Part shown: one piece after another, positions 1 to 7,013 of the stretch
Layout: each line of letters starts with the position of its first letter
Position numbering within the stretch: position 1 is the stretch's first letter
DNA from: UBA6115 sp964534515
GTDB taxonomy: Bacteria; Bacillota; Clostridia; Christensenellales; Aristaeellaceae
Direction of reading: 5' to 3'
NCBI GenBank assembly: GCA_964534515.1
Contig: CAZHPW010000024.1
Coordinates: forward strand, 1-25,989
DNA: 25,989 bases
The notes under the pieces: generated by a model
Database searches by the model: none
Told to the model about the DNA's origin: nothing
What the model saw: only the letters and a program-made list of their open reading frames with translations
Translations under genes and position numbers: made by a program

Positions 1-50
1 CCATCACAAAACGGCAGTGGTTAAATGAGGCGTTAACGTTTTAGAGTAGT

Positions 51-521
51 ATGAGAAGGTTTTTATCTCCCCTGGGCTATGAGGAGCGAGTGAAGGAGTT
101 TGAGGTGTCCAGCGCCACCGTACCCCTGGCCGCCCTGACTTTGGGGGTTGAGGAGGCGCACATTGCCAAGACCCTGTCCTTCAAACTGGACGAGGAGAGA
201 ACGCTCTTGGTCGTGGCCGCGGGCGACGCCAGGATAGACAACCCCAGGTTCAAGGCCGCCTTTCAATTAAAAGCCAAGATGTTAAGCGCGGAGGAGGTGC
301 AAGCTCGCACCGGCTACCTGCCCGGCGGCGTCTGCCCCTTTGATGTAAATGACAAGGTAAGCATCTGCCTGGACGAGAGCCTCAAGCGCTTTGAAACCGT
401 CTACCCCGCCGCCGGCAGCGCTAGCAGCGCGGTGAAGCTCAGCCCTGAGGAACTGCAGGGGATAACCCGGGGTGAATGGGTCAAGGTGTGCAAATTGCCG
501 GAGGCCGCCTCCGAAGAATAA
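51..521 (+). CDS. YbaK/EbsC family aminoacyl-tRNA deacylase
   Basis: Trans-editing enzyme of the YbaK/Cys-tRNA(Pro) deacylase fold, expected to hydrolyse mischarged aminoacyl-tRNA in the cytoplasm. The 156-residue product shows the family hallmarks in order: EFEVSSATV near residues 16-24, the conserved lysine in HIAKTLSF (Lys40), a GDARIDNPRFK stretch and the GGVCPFDV loop. Length is normal for a stand-alone EbsC-type protein, although family members usually begin a few residues earlier. An in-frame TAG lies 7-9 bases before this ATG, so the start cannot be moved far upstream, and no strong Shine-Dalgarno is visible. It converges on the bL25 gene, and the two share a terminator hairpin at 537-561. 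The exact substrate (Cys-tRNA-Pro or another) cannot be read from the sequence. Confidence 0.9.
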   Translation: MRRFLSPLGYEERVKEFEVSSATVPLAALTLGVEEAHIAKTLSFKLDEERTLLVVAAGDARIDNPRFKAAFQLKAKMLSAEEVQARTGYLPGGVCPFDVNDKVSICLDESLKRFETVYPAAGSASSAVKLSPEELQGITRGEWVKVCKLPEAASEE

Positions 522-536
522 TCCAACTATATGAAA

Positions 537-561
537 AAACCAGGCTTTACAAGCCTGGTTT
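537..561. terminator. Bidirectional intrinsic terminator between deacylase and bL25 genes
   Basis: Perfect 11-bp inverted repeat (537-547 with 551-561) around a 3-base loop. Runs of A precede it and T follow it, giving a six-U tail on the minus-strand transcript (for bL25) and a weaker U tail for the plus-strand deacylase gene. Confidence 0.85.
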
Positions 562-590
562 CGTTTGGTCTGTTAATCAGCGTCAATCGC

Positions 591-1226
591 TTAGGCTTCT
601 TCAGCCGGGGCCGCTTCCTCAGAGGCAGTTTCCTCAGCGCCCTCAGCCGCCGGGGTCTCCTCCTCCTGCACACGCGGGTAGGAGACATTCAAAATCAGCC
701 TGTCGGGCTCGGTCTCAACCGTCAGGCCCTCGGGCACCACCAGGTCGGCCACGGTGACCTGCTCGCCCGCTGTCATCTTGCTGACGTCCACGTCAATCGC
801 CTGGGGGAAGTCAGTGGGCAGGCCGCGCACGGCAACCGTCTCCAGCTGCTGGAGCAGTTCCAAACCTGCATGCTGAACATCGTCCTTGCCAATGACGTTA
901 ATCGCGATATCGGCCGTGGTTTCCTCCGTTAAGGAAACGCGCTGGAAGGTGACATGCTGCAAATCCCGCGTCATGGGCGCGTACTGCACCTCACGCACCA
1001 TGGCGGGGTAGGACGTTTTCTTGTCCACTTGCAGGGTGTAGATGCCGCTCAAGCCATTCTGATTGACCAAGCGGCGGAAGGCGTCCTTGTTCACTGCGAA
1101 GCTGACGGACTCCTCCCCCTTATAAGACATGGAGCCGGGCAGCAGGCCCTCACGGCGCAATTGCCTCATGGCGCCTTTTCCGGCGCGCTCACGCAGGGTG
1201 ATGTTCAGGATGTTTTGTTGTTTCAT
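591..1226 (-). CDS. rplY: 50S ribosomal protein bL25 / general stress protein Ctc (TL5-type)
   Basis: Binds 5S rRNA in the central protuberance of the 50S subunit. The 211-residue product has the N-terminal L25 domain (LRERAGKGAMRQLRREG, the typical start of the family) and the longer C-terminal TL5/CTC domain (around residues 95-185, including AINVIGKDDVQHAG and the PTDFPQAIDVDV stretch). A Glu/Ala-rich acidic tail ends the protein, as is common in Firmicutes Ctc proteins. I chose the ATG at 1226 rather than the in-frame ATG at 1238 because a GGAGG lies seven bases before 1226, inside the longer reading. It is monocistronic by layout: divergent promoter region upstream, terminator hairpin downstream. 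Confidence 0.95.
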   Translation of the reverse strand: MKQQNILNITLRERAGKGAMRQLRREGLLPGSMSYKGEESVSFAVNKDAFRRLVNQNGLSGIYTLQVDKKTSYPAMVREVQYAPMTRDLQHVTFQRVSLTEETTADIAINVIGKDDVQHAGLELLQQLETVAVRGLPTDFPQAIDVDVSKMTAGEQVTVADLVVPEGLTVETEPDRLILNVSYPRVQEEETPAAEGAEETASEEAAPAEEA

Positions 1227-1311
1227 GGGTACCTCCATTCGTCGATGAGTAGGGCTTTTCCAAGCCGGGAAGATGCGGATTTCGTGTTATTTTCAGCAAA
1301 TAACCACATCT

Positions 1312-1341
1312 ATTATACCCTTTTGTGTCAAATCGGGCCAA
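1312..1341 (-). promoter_or_regulatory. Putative sigma-A promoter of the bL25 gene
   Basis: On the minus strand a perfect TATAAT (1317-1312) is preceded by TTGGCC (1341-1336) at an 18-base spacing. A perfect TTGACA also occurs at 1331-1326 but only 8 bases from the -10, too close to serve it. Located about 85 bases upstream of the chosen bL25 start. Confidence 0.45.
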
Positions 1342-1400
1342 AAGCGCGAAAATCTGTTGTCTATTCAGGGTGCAGGACCTCTGTTTATCAGACCATTTCC

Positions 1401-1429
1401 TTGAGCGGGAAGGCCGGCTGTGTTAGGAT
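1401..1429 (+). promoter_or_regulatory. Putative sigma-A promoter of the amidohydrolase gene
   Basis: TTGAGC (1401-1406) and TAGGAT (1424-1429) at a 17-base spacing, four of six matches each, about 60 bases before the preferred TTG start. Confidence 0.35.
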
Positions 1430-1475
1430 AAAAGCAGCGCAATGCAGTTAACAAACACATATGACCGGACAGACT

Positions 1476-1483
1476 GAAGGGAG
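1476..1483 (+). promoter_or_regulatory. Ribosome binding site deciding the amidohydrolase start
   Basis: GAAGGGAG lies seven bases before the TTG at 1491 and inside the longer ATG (1461) reading, which itself has no Shine-Dalgarno. It therefore favours TTG 1491 as the translation start. Confidence 0.55.
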
Positions 1484-1490
1484 ATTGCGA

Positions 1491-2792
1491 TTGAAAACGG
1501 ATCAGACCTACCTCAATCTGCTTGAAGGCATCAAGCAATTTAACATCATCGACACGCACGAGCACCTGCCGGGTTATGAGAACAGGCGCGACCCATCTGG
1601 CGACCTCTTCACTGAGTTTATAAACCAATACTTCAACCGCGATTTGGTCTCAGCAGGCTGTGCTGAGGACATCATCACCCGTGTGAAGAACAAGGAAGGC
1701 ACCGTGATGGACAGGTGGCTTAAGCTAGAGCCCTTCTGGGAAGCATCCAAGCACACCGGCTACGGCCGCGCTTTGGAGCACGCAGCAAAGGACATCTACG
1801 GCGTTTCCGGGATTGCAAGGGACACGATTGACGAATTGTTCCAGCGCTTTGAGGACGGCAAGCAGCCGGGGCATTTTGAATATGTGCTCAAGGAAAAATC
1901 CCGCATCCGCGTCAGCCTCTTGGACGGCGACCAGGATTGCGACAGAAACCTGTTCCGTCCGGTTTTTCGGACCGAGCAATTTCTCTTCCCTGAGGATGAC
2001 CAGGACCTCATTGCCGCGGTCAAAGAGGTGGGCGGCACGCGCGCGCATGCCTTTTCCGACTGGCTGGACGCCTGTGACGCGGCGGTTGACAAGGCCATTC
2101 AAAACGGCGCGGTGGCCTACAAAATCGGCATGGCCTACTCCCGCTCCCTGGCCATTGCCCAACCGCGCTACCAGGAGGCGGAGGACTGCTTCCTGGGCTT
2201 TAAGGACGCCCTGCATCACCCGGACTGGCTCAAACGCCCGCTGCAAAGAACGCGCGCGTTTGAGGATTACATGCTCCACCACGTGCTCAAACGCTTGACC
2301 CGGCATGACATCCCGGTTCAGATTCACACCGGTCTGCAGGAGGGCAGCGGCAACGAAATCCGCAATTCCGATCCCCTCCTGCTCTCCCCCACCTTCCTGC
2401 AGTACAAGGACCTGGATTTTGTCCTGATGCACATTTCCTATCCCTGGCACATCCAATTGTCCGCCCTGGCCAAGACCTTCCCCAATGTCTATCTGGACAT
2501 GTGCTGGGCGCACATCATCTCGCCCAACGCCTCCGTGGCGGCGCTTGATGAATGGCTGGACGCCGTGCCCTTCAACAAAATCTGCGCCTTTGGCGGGGAC
2601 TACGGCTTTGTGGACGGGGTCTACGGCCACCAGCTGCTGGCGCGGGAGAACGTGGCCCGGGCACTTGCCAACAAAGTTCACCTGGGCGTCTTTGACGAGG
2701 ACAAGGCGCTGCACATCGCGCGCAGGCTCTTCATTGACAACCCCCACCACATCTTCCGCCTGGGCCAACACGGCGTGAGCCTGGACGACTAA
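1491..2792 (+). CDS. Amidohydrolase family 2 (metal-dependent TIM-barrel hydrolase)
   Basis: Putative metal-dependent hydrolase or decarboxylase of the amidohydrolase superfamily; the substrate is unknown. Counting from the TTG start (433 residues), the metal-site signature is visible in order: DTHEH at 21-25 after strand 1, a lysine in AYKIGMAY (Lys211, possible carbamylated ligand), QIHTG (His279), LMHISYPWH (His314) and FGGDYGF (Asp370). The FGGD strand and overall layout resemble PF04909 proteins and, more distantly, uronate isomerases. The in-frame ATG at 1461 would add 10 residues but lacks a ribosome binding site. The gene is flanked by its own putative promoter and a strong terminator, with no metabolic partner nearby, so context does not reveal the pathway. 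Confidence 0.85.
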   Translation: MKTDQTYLNLLEGIKQFNIIDTHEHLPGYENRRDPSGDLFTEFINQYFNRDLVSAGCAEDIITRVKNKEGTVMDRWLKLEPFWEASKHTGYGRALEHAAKDIYGVSGIARDTIDELFQRFEDGKQPGHFEYVLKEKSRIRVSLLDGDQDCDRNLFRPVFRTEQFLFPEDDQDLIAAVKEVGGTRAHAFSDWLDACDAAVDKAIQNGAVAYKIGMAYSRSLAIAQPRYQEAEDCFLGFKDALHHPDWLKRPLQRTRAFEDYMLHHVLKRLTRHDIPVQIHTGLQEGSGNEIRNSDPLLLSPTFLQYKDLDFVLMHISYPWHIQLSALAKTFPNVYLDMCWAHIISPNASVAALDEWLDAVPFNKICAFGGDYGFVDGVYGHQLLARENVARALANKVHLGVFDEDKALHIARRLFIDNPHHIFRLGQHGVSLDD

Positions 2793-2809
2793 ACAGAAAC
2801 CGGCGCCAA

Positions 2810-2838
2810 AAAACACCCTGAGCGATTCAGGGTGTTTT
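2810..2838. terminator. Bidirectional intrinsic terminator between amidohydrolase and typA
   Basis: Perfect 12-bp stem (2810-2821 with 2827-2838) with a GCGAT loop, A-rich on the left and T-rich on the right. It serves the converging amidohydrolase and typA genes. Confidence 0.85.
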
Positions 2839-2859
2839 CATTTGAAGATTTAACGCTTG

Positions 2860-4686
2860 TCAGCCCTTCCTGGCGCGGCTCTCGGCCCTGGCGCGCAGGG
2901 AGTGGTCCAGTTCGCGCTTGCGCATCCTGAGGGACTGGGGCGTGACCTCCAAAAGCTCATCGTCATCGATGAACTCCATGCACTCCTCCAGCGTCATCGG
3001 CCGGGCTGAGACCAGGCGCATGCTGTCCTCCGCCGCCGCGGAGTTGCGCGTGTTGGTCACGTGTTTCTTGCGGCAGATGTTGACCACGATGTCCCCAGGC
3101 CTGCCCGACTGCCCGCAAATCATGCCCGCGTACACCGGCGTCTGCGCGCCCAAGAACAGCGCGCCGCGCTCCTGCGCGCCAAAGAGGCCGTACTGGGTGG
3201 ATTCACCCGTCTCATGGCAGACCAGCGCGCCCACATTGCGGTGGGGGATGTCGCCCCGGTAGGGCTCAAAGCCGTCAAACACGGCGGACATGATGCCCTC
3301 GCCCCGGGTATCGGTCAAGAACTCGTTGCGGTAGCCGAACAAACCGCGAGAGGGCACGGAGAACTCCAGCCGCACCCGGTCCTGGCCGGCCATGCTCTTT
3401 AAGACGCCGCGCCTGCGGCCCAATTTTTCAATCACCGAGCCCGCGGCCACCGCCGGCACGTCCGCGCGCAGCAGTTCCATCGGCTCCATCAGCTGGCCGT
3501 TTTCCGTGTGCATAATGACCTCAGGCCTGGACACCTGGAACTCATACCCCTGGCGGCGCATGGTCTCAATCAGGACAGACAGGTGCAGCTCGCCCCTGCC
3601 CTTGACGATGAACTGGTCCGGGGTCTCCCCGTCCGCAACATGCAGGGACACGTCCGTCTGCGTTTCCTTGTACAGCCTGGCACGCAGGTGCCTGCTGGTC
3701 ACATAGGTGCCCTCGCGCCCGGCAAAGGGGCTGTCGTTGACCGAGAAGGTCATGGACACCGTCGGTTCGCCGATGGACACAAAGGGCAGCGCTTCCTGCG
3801 CCGCGGGGTCACACACCGTGTCGCCGATGTTCAGGTCCGCAAGGCCTGAAATCGCGATGATGTCACCGGCTGAGGCCTCCTGCGCGGGTACGCGCTTCAA
3901 ACCGTCAAACACGGACAATTCCGTCACCTTGAAGCTGTCCTTCACGCCCTCATCCAGGTAGTTGAGCCGCACCACTGTCTCCTGGGGCCTCAAGCTGCCC
4001 CGGCTCACGCGGCCAATGCCGATGCGGCCCACGTACTCGTTATAATCCACCGTTGAAATCAGGGTCTGGAAGGGGCCGTCCGGCTCGCACTCCGGGCCCG
4101 GGATGTGCTGCAAAATGGCCTCAAACAGCGGCTTTAAGTCCGTGCCCGGCACGCTCAAGTCCGTCGTCGCCGTGCCCAGCCTGGCCGACACAAACAGCAC
4201 CGGCCGTGACAGCGCCTCCACATCGGCCTCCAGGTCAATCAGCAAATCCAGCAGCTCATCCACCACCTCATTGCTCCTGGCGTCCGCGCGGTCCACCTTG
4301 TTGATGACCATCAAAACAGGCAGGTTCAAGTCCAGCGCCTTCTTGAGAACAAACCTGGTCTGCGGCATCGGGCCCTCAAAGGAGTCGGCCAGGAGCAGCA
4401 CGCCGGCCACCATCTTCAAGACGCGCTCCACCTCGCCTGAGAAGTCCGCGTGGCCCGGGGTGTCCACAATGTTAATCTTGGTGTCGTGCCAGTGCACCGC
4501 CGTGTTCTTGGCCAGAATCGTGATGCCGCGCTCGCGCTCAATGTCGCCGGAGTCCATCACGCGCTCGCGCACCTGCTGGTTCTGGCGGAAGACGCCCGCC
4601 TGGCGGAGCATCTGGTCAACCAGCGTGGTTTTGCCGTGGTCGACGTGGGCGATGATGGCAATGTTACGGATATCGGAACGAATCAT
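2860..4686 (-). CDS. typA: Translational GTPase TypA/BipA
   Basis: Ribosome-associated GTPase related to EF-G/LepA, linked in other bacteria to ribosome assembly and growth at low temperature. The 608-residue product is full length for the family. G-domain motifs are intact: AHVDHGKTTL (P-loop, about residues 11-20), RERGITI (switch I), DTPGHADF and NKVD. The EF-G-like domains follow and the family's basic C-terminal region closes the protein. The start at 4686 (MIRSDIRNIAII) is preceded by AGAGG five bases upstream; the longer in-frame reading to 4758 would translate the palindromic leader and is unlikely. The leader carries two hairpins (4726-4774). No convincing promoter sits directly in front, so transcription may come from the consensus promoter at 5106-5135 by read-through. 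Confidence 0.97.
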   Translation of the reverse strand: MIRSDIRNIAIIAHVDHGKTTLVDQMLRQAGVFRQNQQVRERVMDSGDIERERGITILAKNTAVHWHDTKINIVDTPGHADFSGEVERVLKMVAGVLLLADSFEGPMPQTRFVLKKALDLNLPVLMVINKVDRADARSNEVVDELLDLLIDLEADVEALSRPVLFVSARLGTATTDLSVPGTDLKPLFEAILQHIPGPECEPDGPFQTLISTVDYNEYVGRIGIGRVSRGSLRPQETVVRLNYLDEGVKDSFKVTELSVFDGLKRVPAQEASAGDIIAISGLADLNIGDTVCDPAAQEALPFVSIGEPTVSMTFSVNDSPFAGREGTYVTSRHLRARLYKETQTDVSLHVADGETPDQFIVKGRGELHLSVLIETMRRQGYEFQVSRPEVIMHTENGQLMEPMELLRADVPAVAAGSVIEKLGRRRGVLKSMAGQDRVRLEFSVPSRGLFGYRNEFLTDTRGEGIMSAVFDGFEPYRGDIPHRNVGALVCHETGESTQYGLFGAQERGALFLGAQTPVYAGMICGQSGRPGDIVVNICRKKHVTNTRNSAAAEDSMRLVSARPMTLEECMEFIDDDELLEVTPQSLRMRKRELDHSLRARAESRARKG

Positions 4687-4725
4687 GGGTACCTCTTTCA
4701 TCTTGGGTGGTTGGGGGGATTTTAT

Positions 4726-4774
4726 CTGAGGGGTTTCACCCCTCAGGCTCCCTGACAAGGGATTTCATCCCTTG
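4726..4774. repeat. Tandem hairpins with identical TTTCA loops in the typA leader
   Basis: Two perfect inverted repeats in succession: an 8-bp stem (4726-4733 with 4739-4746) and a 7-bp stem (4756-4762 with 4768-4774). Their stems differ but both loops are TTTCA (plus strand). They lie 40 to 90 bases upstream of the typA start. Confidence 0.7.
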
Positions 4775-4813
4775 ACCCGGAATCATTAAGTCAGTTGTCT
4801 TAAAATAAGGACT

Positions 4814-4878
4814 AAAGTTCTTTGAAGGTTTGGAAACTTTCTTTCAAGAAAGTTTCCGGGGTTCTCCCCCGTCATTCC
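4814..4878. repeat. Palindromic intergenic repeat, copy A
   Basis: Up to 12-bp perfect inverted repeat (4832-4843 with 4846-4857), with left flank AAAGTTC and right flank CCGGGGTTCTCC followed by a C-run and GTC. The flanks resemble those of the palindrome at 7014-7080, while the stem sequences are unrelated. This suggests two members of one repeat family with a conserved structure but variable stem. Confidence 0.5.
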
Positions 4879-4894
4879 CCGCCCGAAAGCGCAT

Positions 4895-4926
4895 AAAAAT
4901 GCCCCGGGCAAATGGATGCCGGGGCA
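4895..4926 (-). terminator. Strong intrinsic terminator on the minus strand, upstream of typA
   Basis: 8-bp all-but-two G/C stem (4919-4926 with 4900-4907), 11-base loop, followed on the minus strand by five U (4899-4895). It lies about 200 bases downstream of the consensus promoter at 5106-5135 and before typA. Confidence 0.7.
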
Positions 4927-4956
4927 GATGGTTCGGGCAGGCAAAGAATTTGCCTT

Positions 4957-5058
4957 TTATCGGAACACAAAAAGCCAGCCGGCATGCTTGCGGCTGTCGG
5001 GCGGCTCGCCGCGGCGGAAAGCACGCGGCGGTGTTTTTCTTGGGTCAAAAGCGGTCAA
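4957..5058 (-). CDS. Possible 33-residue small protein inside the short transcription unit
   Basis: On the minus strand a GGAGG stands eight bases before a TTG (5058), opening a 33-codon frame that is rich in Arg and Pro, ends FVFR and stops just before a hairpin. The promoter about 40 bases upstream fits. Against it: non-ATG start, codons overlapping strong RNA hairpins, and no recognisable family. Listed only because the ribosome binding site is well placed. Confidence 0.15.
   Translation of the reverse strand: MTAFDPRKTPPRAFRRGEPPDSRKHAGWLFVFR
4969..4996 (-). terminator. First terminator-like hairpin of the short transcription unit
   Basis: 6-bp G/C stem (4991-4996 with 4976-4981) with a 9-base loop, followed on the minus strand by GC then five U (4973-4969). 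It would give a transcript of about 130 nt if used. Confidence 0.45.
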
Positions 5059-5105
5059 AGGGGTGGCCTCCAAATGGTTTCTTGCGCGTTACACGCACGG
5101 GCATG

Positions 5106-5135
5106 ATTATAGCCCCAGGGCCTTGAGTATGTCAA
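5106..5135 (-). promoter_or_regulatory. Perfect consensus sigma-A promoter without an obvious gene
   Basis: TTGACA (5135-5130) and TATAAT (5111-5106), both six of six, spacing 18, reading on the minus strand away from prfC and toward typA. The nearest annotated start, typA, is some 410 bases downstream, beyond three terminator-like hairpins. Confidence 0.8.
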
Positions 5136-5188
5136 GTCTGGTTGCCAAAGTGGACATGAGCGTGCGGGAATAGGCGGAAAAGCCGGGG

Positions 5189-6787
5189 TTAAACGAACTC
5201 CTCCATCGGCTCAATCTCGTCCAGTTTGAGGCCGGGGTTCTTTTCCATCGCCAGGCGGATGGACCACTCGTTCTCAAAGAAGAGGACGGGGTTGTCCTGG
5301 GCGTCGCGGCCCCGGGTTGTGGTGGAGGTCAATGACAGCTCCTCAACCGGGCGCGGGGTCTCGCTCACCCAGCGCACATAGCGCCAGGGCAGGGTGTCCA
5401 TGGCCAGTTCCGCGCCGTACTCGTTTTTGAGGCGGTGGGCGAGGACATCAAACTGCAGCACGCCGACCACGCCCACAATGCTCTGCTCCAGGCCGATTTC
5501 ATCACGCGTGAAGGTCTGGATGGCGCCCTCGTTGCTCAGCTGGGTGATGCCCTTTAGGAACTGCTTGCGCTTCATGCTGTCAAAGGGGCGCACGCGGGCA
5601 AAATGCTCCGGCGCGAAGACGGGAATGCGCGCAAAGCGCAGGTTGGCTTTCTCAGACAGGGTATCGCCCAGTTTGTAGATGCCGGGGTCAAATAGGCCAA
5701 TGATGTCACCGGGGTAGGCGGTTTCCACCATCGCGCGCTCATCCGCCATGAACTGCTGGGGCGCTTTCAACTGAATAAACTTGTTCTGGGAGGAATGCCA
5801 GGCGTTCATGTCCCGGCGGAAGACGCCGGAAACCACGCGCACAAAGGCCAGGCGGTCGCGGTGCGCGGGGTTCATGTTGGCCTGGATTTTGAAGATAAAG
5901 CCGGAGAAATCCGGGTTTTCGGGCTCAATGAGGCCTTTGTCGCTCTCCCTGGGCGTGGGCGGCAGGGTGTAGCGCAGGAAGCGGTTTAAGAAGGGCTCCA
6001 CACCGAAATTGGTGATGGCCGAGCCAAAGAACATGGGCGTGAGCTCGCCTTTCCTGATGGCGTCCAGGTCAAAGGGGTCGCCCGCTTCGTCCAGGAGCTC
6101 CACCTCTTCCTTTAAGCGCTTAATATAATGCGCTTCCAGCATCCCGGTAAGCGCCGGGTCATCCAGGGCGACCTCGGTTTTCACCGCCTTGGTCTTGCCA
6201 TGGTCGCCGGAGAAATACAGTTCCACCGTCTTGGTGTCCCTGTGATAGACGCCCTGGAAATCGCCGTCCGTGCCGATGGGCCAGTTGACCGGGCAGGAGC
6301 GGATGCCCAGCACTTGCTCCAACTCCTCCATCAGCGCGAAGGGGTCCTTGGCCGCGCGGTCCATCTTGTTGACAAAGGTAAAAATCGGGATGCCGCGCAT
6401 GCGGCAGACCTTGAACAGCTTGCGGGTCTGCTCCTCAACGCCGCGGGAGGCGTCCAGCAGCATGACGGCGCTGTCCGCCGCGACCAGGACGCGGTAGGTG
6501 TCTTCTGAGAAGTCCTGATGCCCGGGGGTGTCCAGGATATTAATATGAAAGCCGTCAAAGGAGAACTGCATGGCCGAGGAGGTCACGGAAATGCCGCGCT
6601 GCTTCTCAATCTCCATCCAGTCGGACGTCGCGTGCGCCGCAGCCTTGCGCGCCTTGACCGAGCCCGCCTGGCGGATGGCTCCGCCGTAGAGCAGCAGCTT
6701 TTCCGTCAGCGTGGTCTTGCCCGCGTCCGGATGGCTGATGATGGCAAAGGTGCGCCGTCTTGCTATTTCCTTGAGCCTGTCGTCCAT
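5189..6787 (-). CDS. prfC: Peptide chain release factor 3 (RF3)
   Basis: Class II release factor: a GTPase that recycles RF1/RF2 from the ribosome after peptide release. The 532-residue product matches the family length. Motifs: SHPDAGKTTLTEKL (P-loop, residues 17-30), QRGISVTSS (switch I), DTPGHQDFSEDTYR (switch II) and NKMDR, followed by the RF3-specific domains, including PVFAPEHFARVRP and the VGVVGVLQFDVLAHRL stretch. The start at 6787 is preceded by AGGGGGA four bases upstream; the longer in-frame reading to 6931 crosses the promoter and a palindrome and is rejected. It has a consensus promoter at 6824-6852. No clear terminator stands directly after the stop; a second promoter (5106-5135) lies 50 bases beyond it. 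Confidence 0.96.
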   Translation of the reverse strand: MDDRLKEIARRRTFAIISHPDAGKTTLTEKLLLYGGAIRQAGSVKARKAAAHATSDWMEIEKQRGISVTSSAMQFSFDGFHINILDTPGHQDFSEDTYRVLVAADSAVMLLDASRGVEEQTRKLFKVCRMRGIPIFTFVNKMDRAAKDPFALMEELEQVLGIRSCPVNWPIGTDGDFQGVYHRDTKTVELYFSGDHGKTKAVKTEVALDDPALTGMLEAHYIKRLKEEVELLDEAGDPFDLDAIRKGELTPMFFGSAITNFGVEPFLNRFLRYTLPPTPRESDKGLIEPENPDFSGFIFKIQANMNPAHRDRLAFVRVVSGVFRRDMNAWHSSQNKFIQLKAPQQFMADERAMVETAYPGDIIGLFDPGIYKLGDTLSEKANLRFARIPVFAPEHFARVRPFDSMKRKQFLKGITQLSNEGAIQTFTRDEIGLEQSIVGVVGVLQFDVLAHRLKNEYGAELAMDTLPWRYVRWVSETPRPVEELSLTSTTTRGRDAQDNPVLFFENEWSIRLAMEKNPGLKLDEIEPMEEFV

Positions 6788-6823
6788 GATTCCCCCTAAT
6801 ATGGCTTTTTGCCACGAAAGAAG

Positions 6824-6852
6824 ATTATAAAACCACAGGGGTGGCTTGTCAA
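6824..6852 (-). promoter_or_regulatory. Perfect consensus sigma-A promoter of prfC
   Basis: TTGACA (6852-6847), 17-base spacer, TATAAT (6829-6824) on the minus strand, about 37 bases before the prfC start, giving a short leader of roughly 30 nt. Confidence 0.87.
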
Positions 6853-6902
6853 ATTGGGGACGGGGCGAGGACGGAAAGGGTGGAGAGGACGGGGGGACGA
6901 TT

Positions 6903-6928
6903 CTCCTTTTCTTTGAAAAGAAAAGGAG
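6903..6928. repeat. Perfect palindrome upstream of prfC
   Basis: 11-bp inverted repeat (6903-6913 with 6918-6928) with a four-base TGAA loop, pyrimidine-rich left arm and purine-rich right arm. It lies upstream of the prfC promoter and has no T-tract in either direction, so it is not an obvious terminator. Confidence 0.6.
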
Positions 6929-7013
6929 CAAAAGAAACTTTAGAATCTGTTCTATAACCCATTAAACAAAGAAAATAGTTCAGCTATTAGGGTGGCATCA
7001 ACATATTTGATTC

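Larger units (their letters stand above)
4895..5099 (-). ncRNA. Candidate small RNA or attenuated leader (family not recognised)
   Basis: Defined by a perfect TTGACA-18-TATAAT promoter at 5135-5106 and a strong terminator ending near 4895, giving a predicted transcript of about 200 nt. The interior is highly structured: a 7-bp all-G/C stem near 5000-5035, a 6-bp stem with a five-U tail (4969-4996) and an AT-rich hairpin (4939-4955). I looked for signatures of SRP RNA, tmRNA, RNase P RNA, T-box and common riboswitches and saw none; a 6S-like end-to-end fold was not evident. Alternatives are a regulated 5' leader of typA with premature termination, or a tiny mRNA (see 4957-5058). The promoter is solid; identity is unknown. 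Confidence 0.45.
4687..5188. other. 502-base spacer between typA and prfC: hairpins, promoter, short transcription unit
   Basis: No convincing conserved gene. Reading on the minus strand from the prfC side it holds a perfect consensus promoter (5135-5106), a GC-rich structured stretch, three terminator-like hairpins (4969-4996, 4939-4955, 4895-4926), a palindromic repeat (4814-4878) and two small hairpins with identical TTTCA loops just before the typA ribosome binding site. Plus-strand reading frames here are low-complexity and lack ribosome binding sites. Confidence 0.7.

Noticed and set aside
1326..1331. Perfect TTGACA as the -35 of the bL25 promoter
   Set aside because: It lies only 8 bases from the TATAAT; TTGGCC at an 18-base spacing is the more plausible partner.
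1725..2816. 363-codon open frame antisense to the amidohydrolase
   Set aside because: No ribosome binding site, no recognisable domain, and the opposite strand encodes a complete metal-site signature.
4895..5099. 6S, SRP or T-box RNA identity for the short transcript
   Set aside because: No end-to-end rod with a central bubble, no GGAAGGAAGCAG-type SRP loop and no GGTGG-ACCGCG T-box core could be found by eye.
4830..5126. 98-codon plus-strand frame in the typA-prfC spacer
   Set aside because: Starts inside a palindrome, lacks a ribosome binding site, is Arg/Gly/Lys-rich without a domain, and crosses terminators and a promoter of the other strand.
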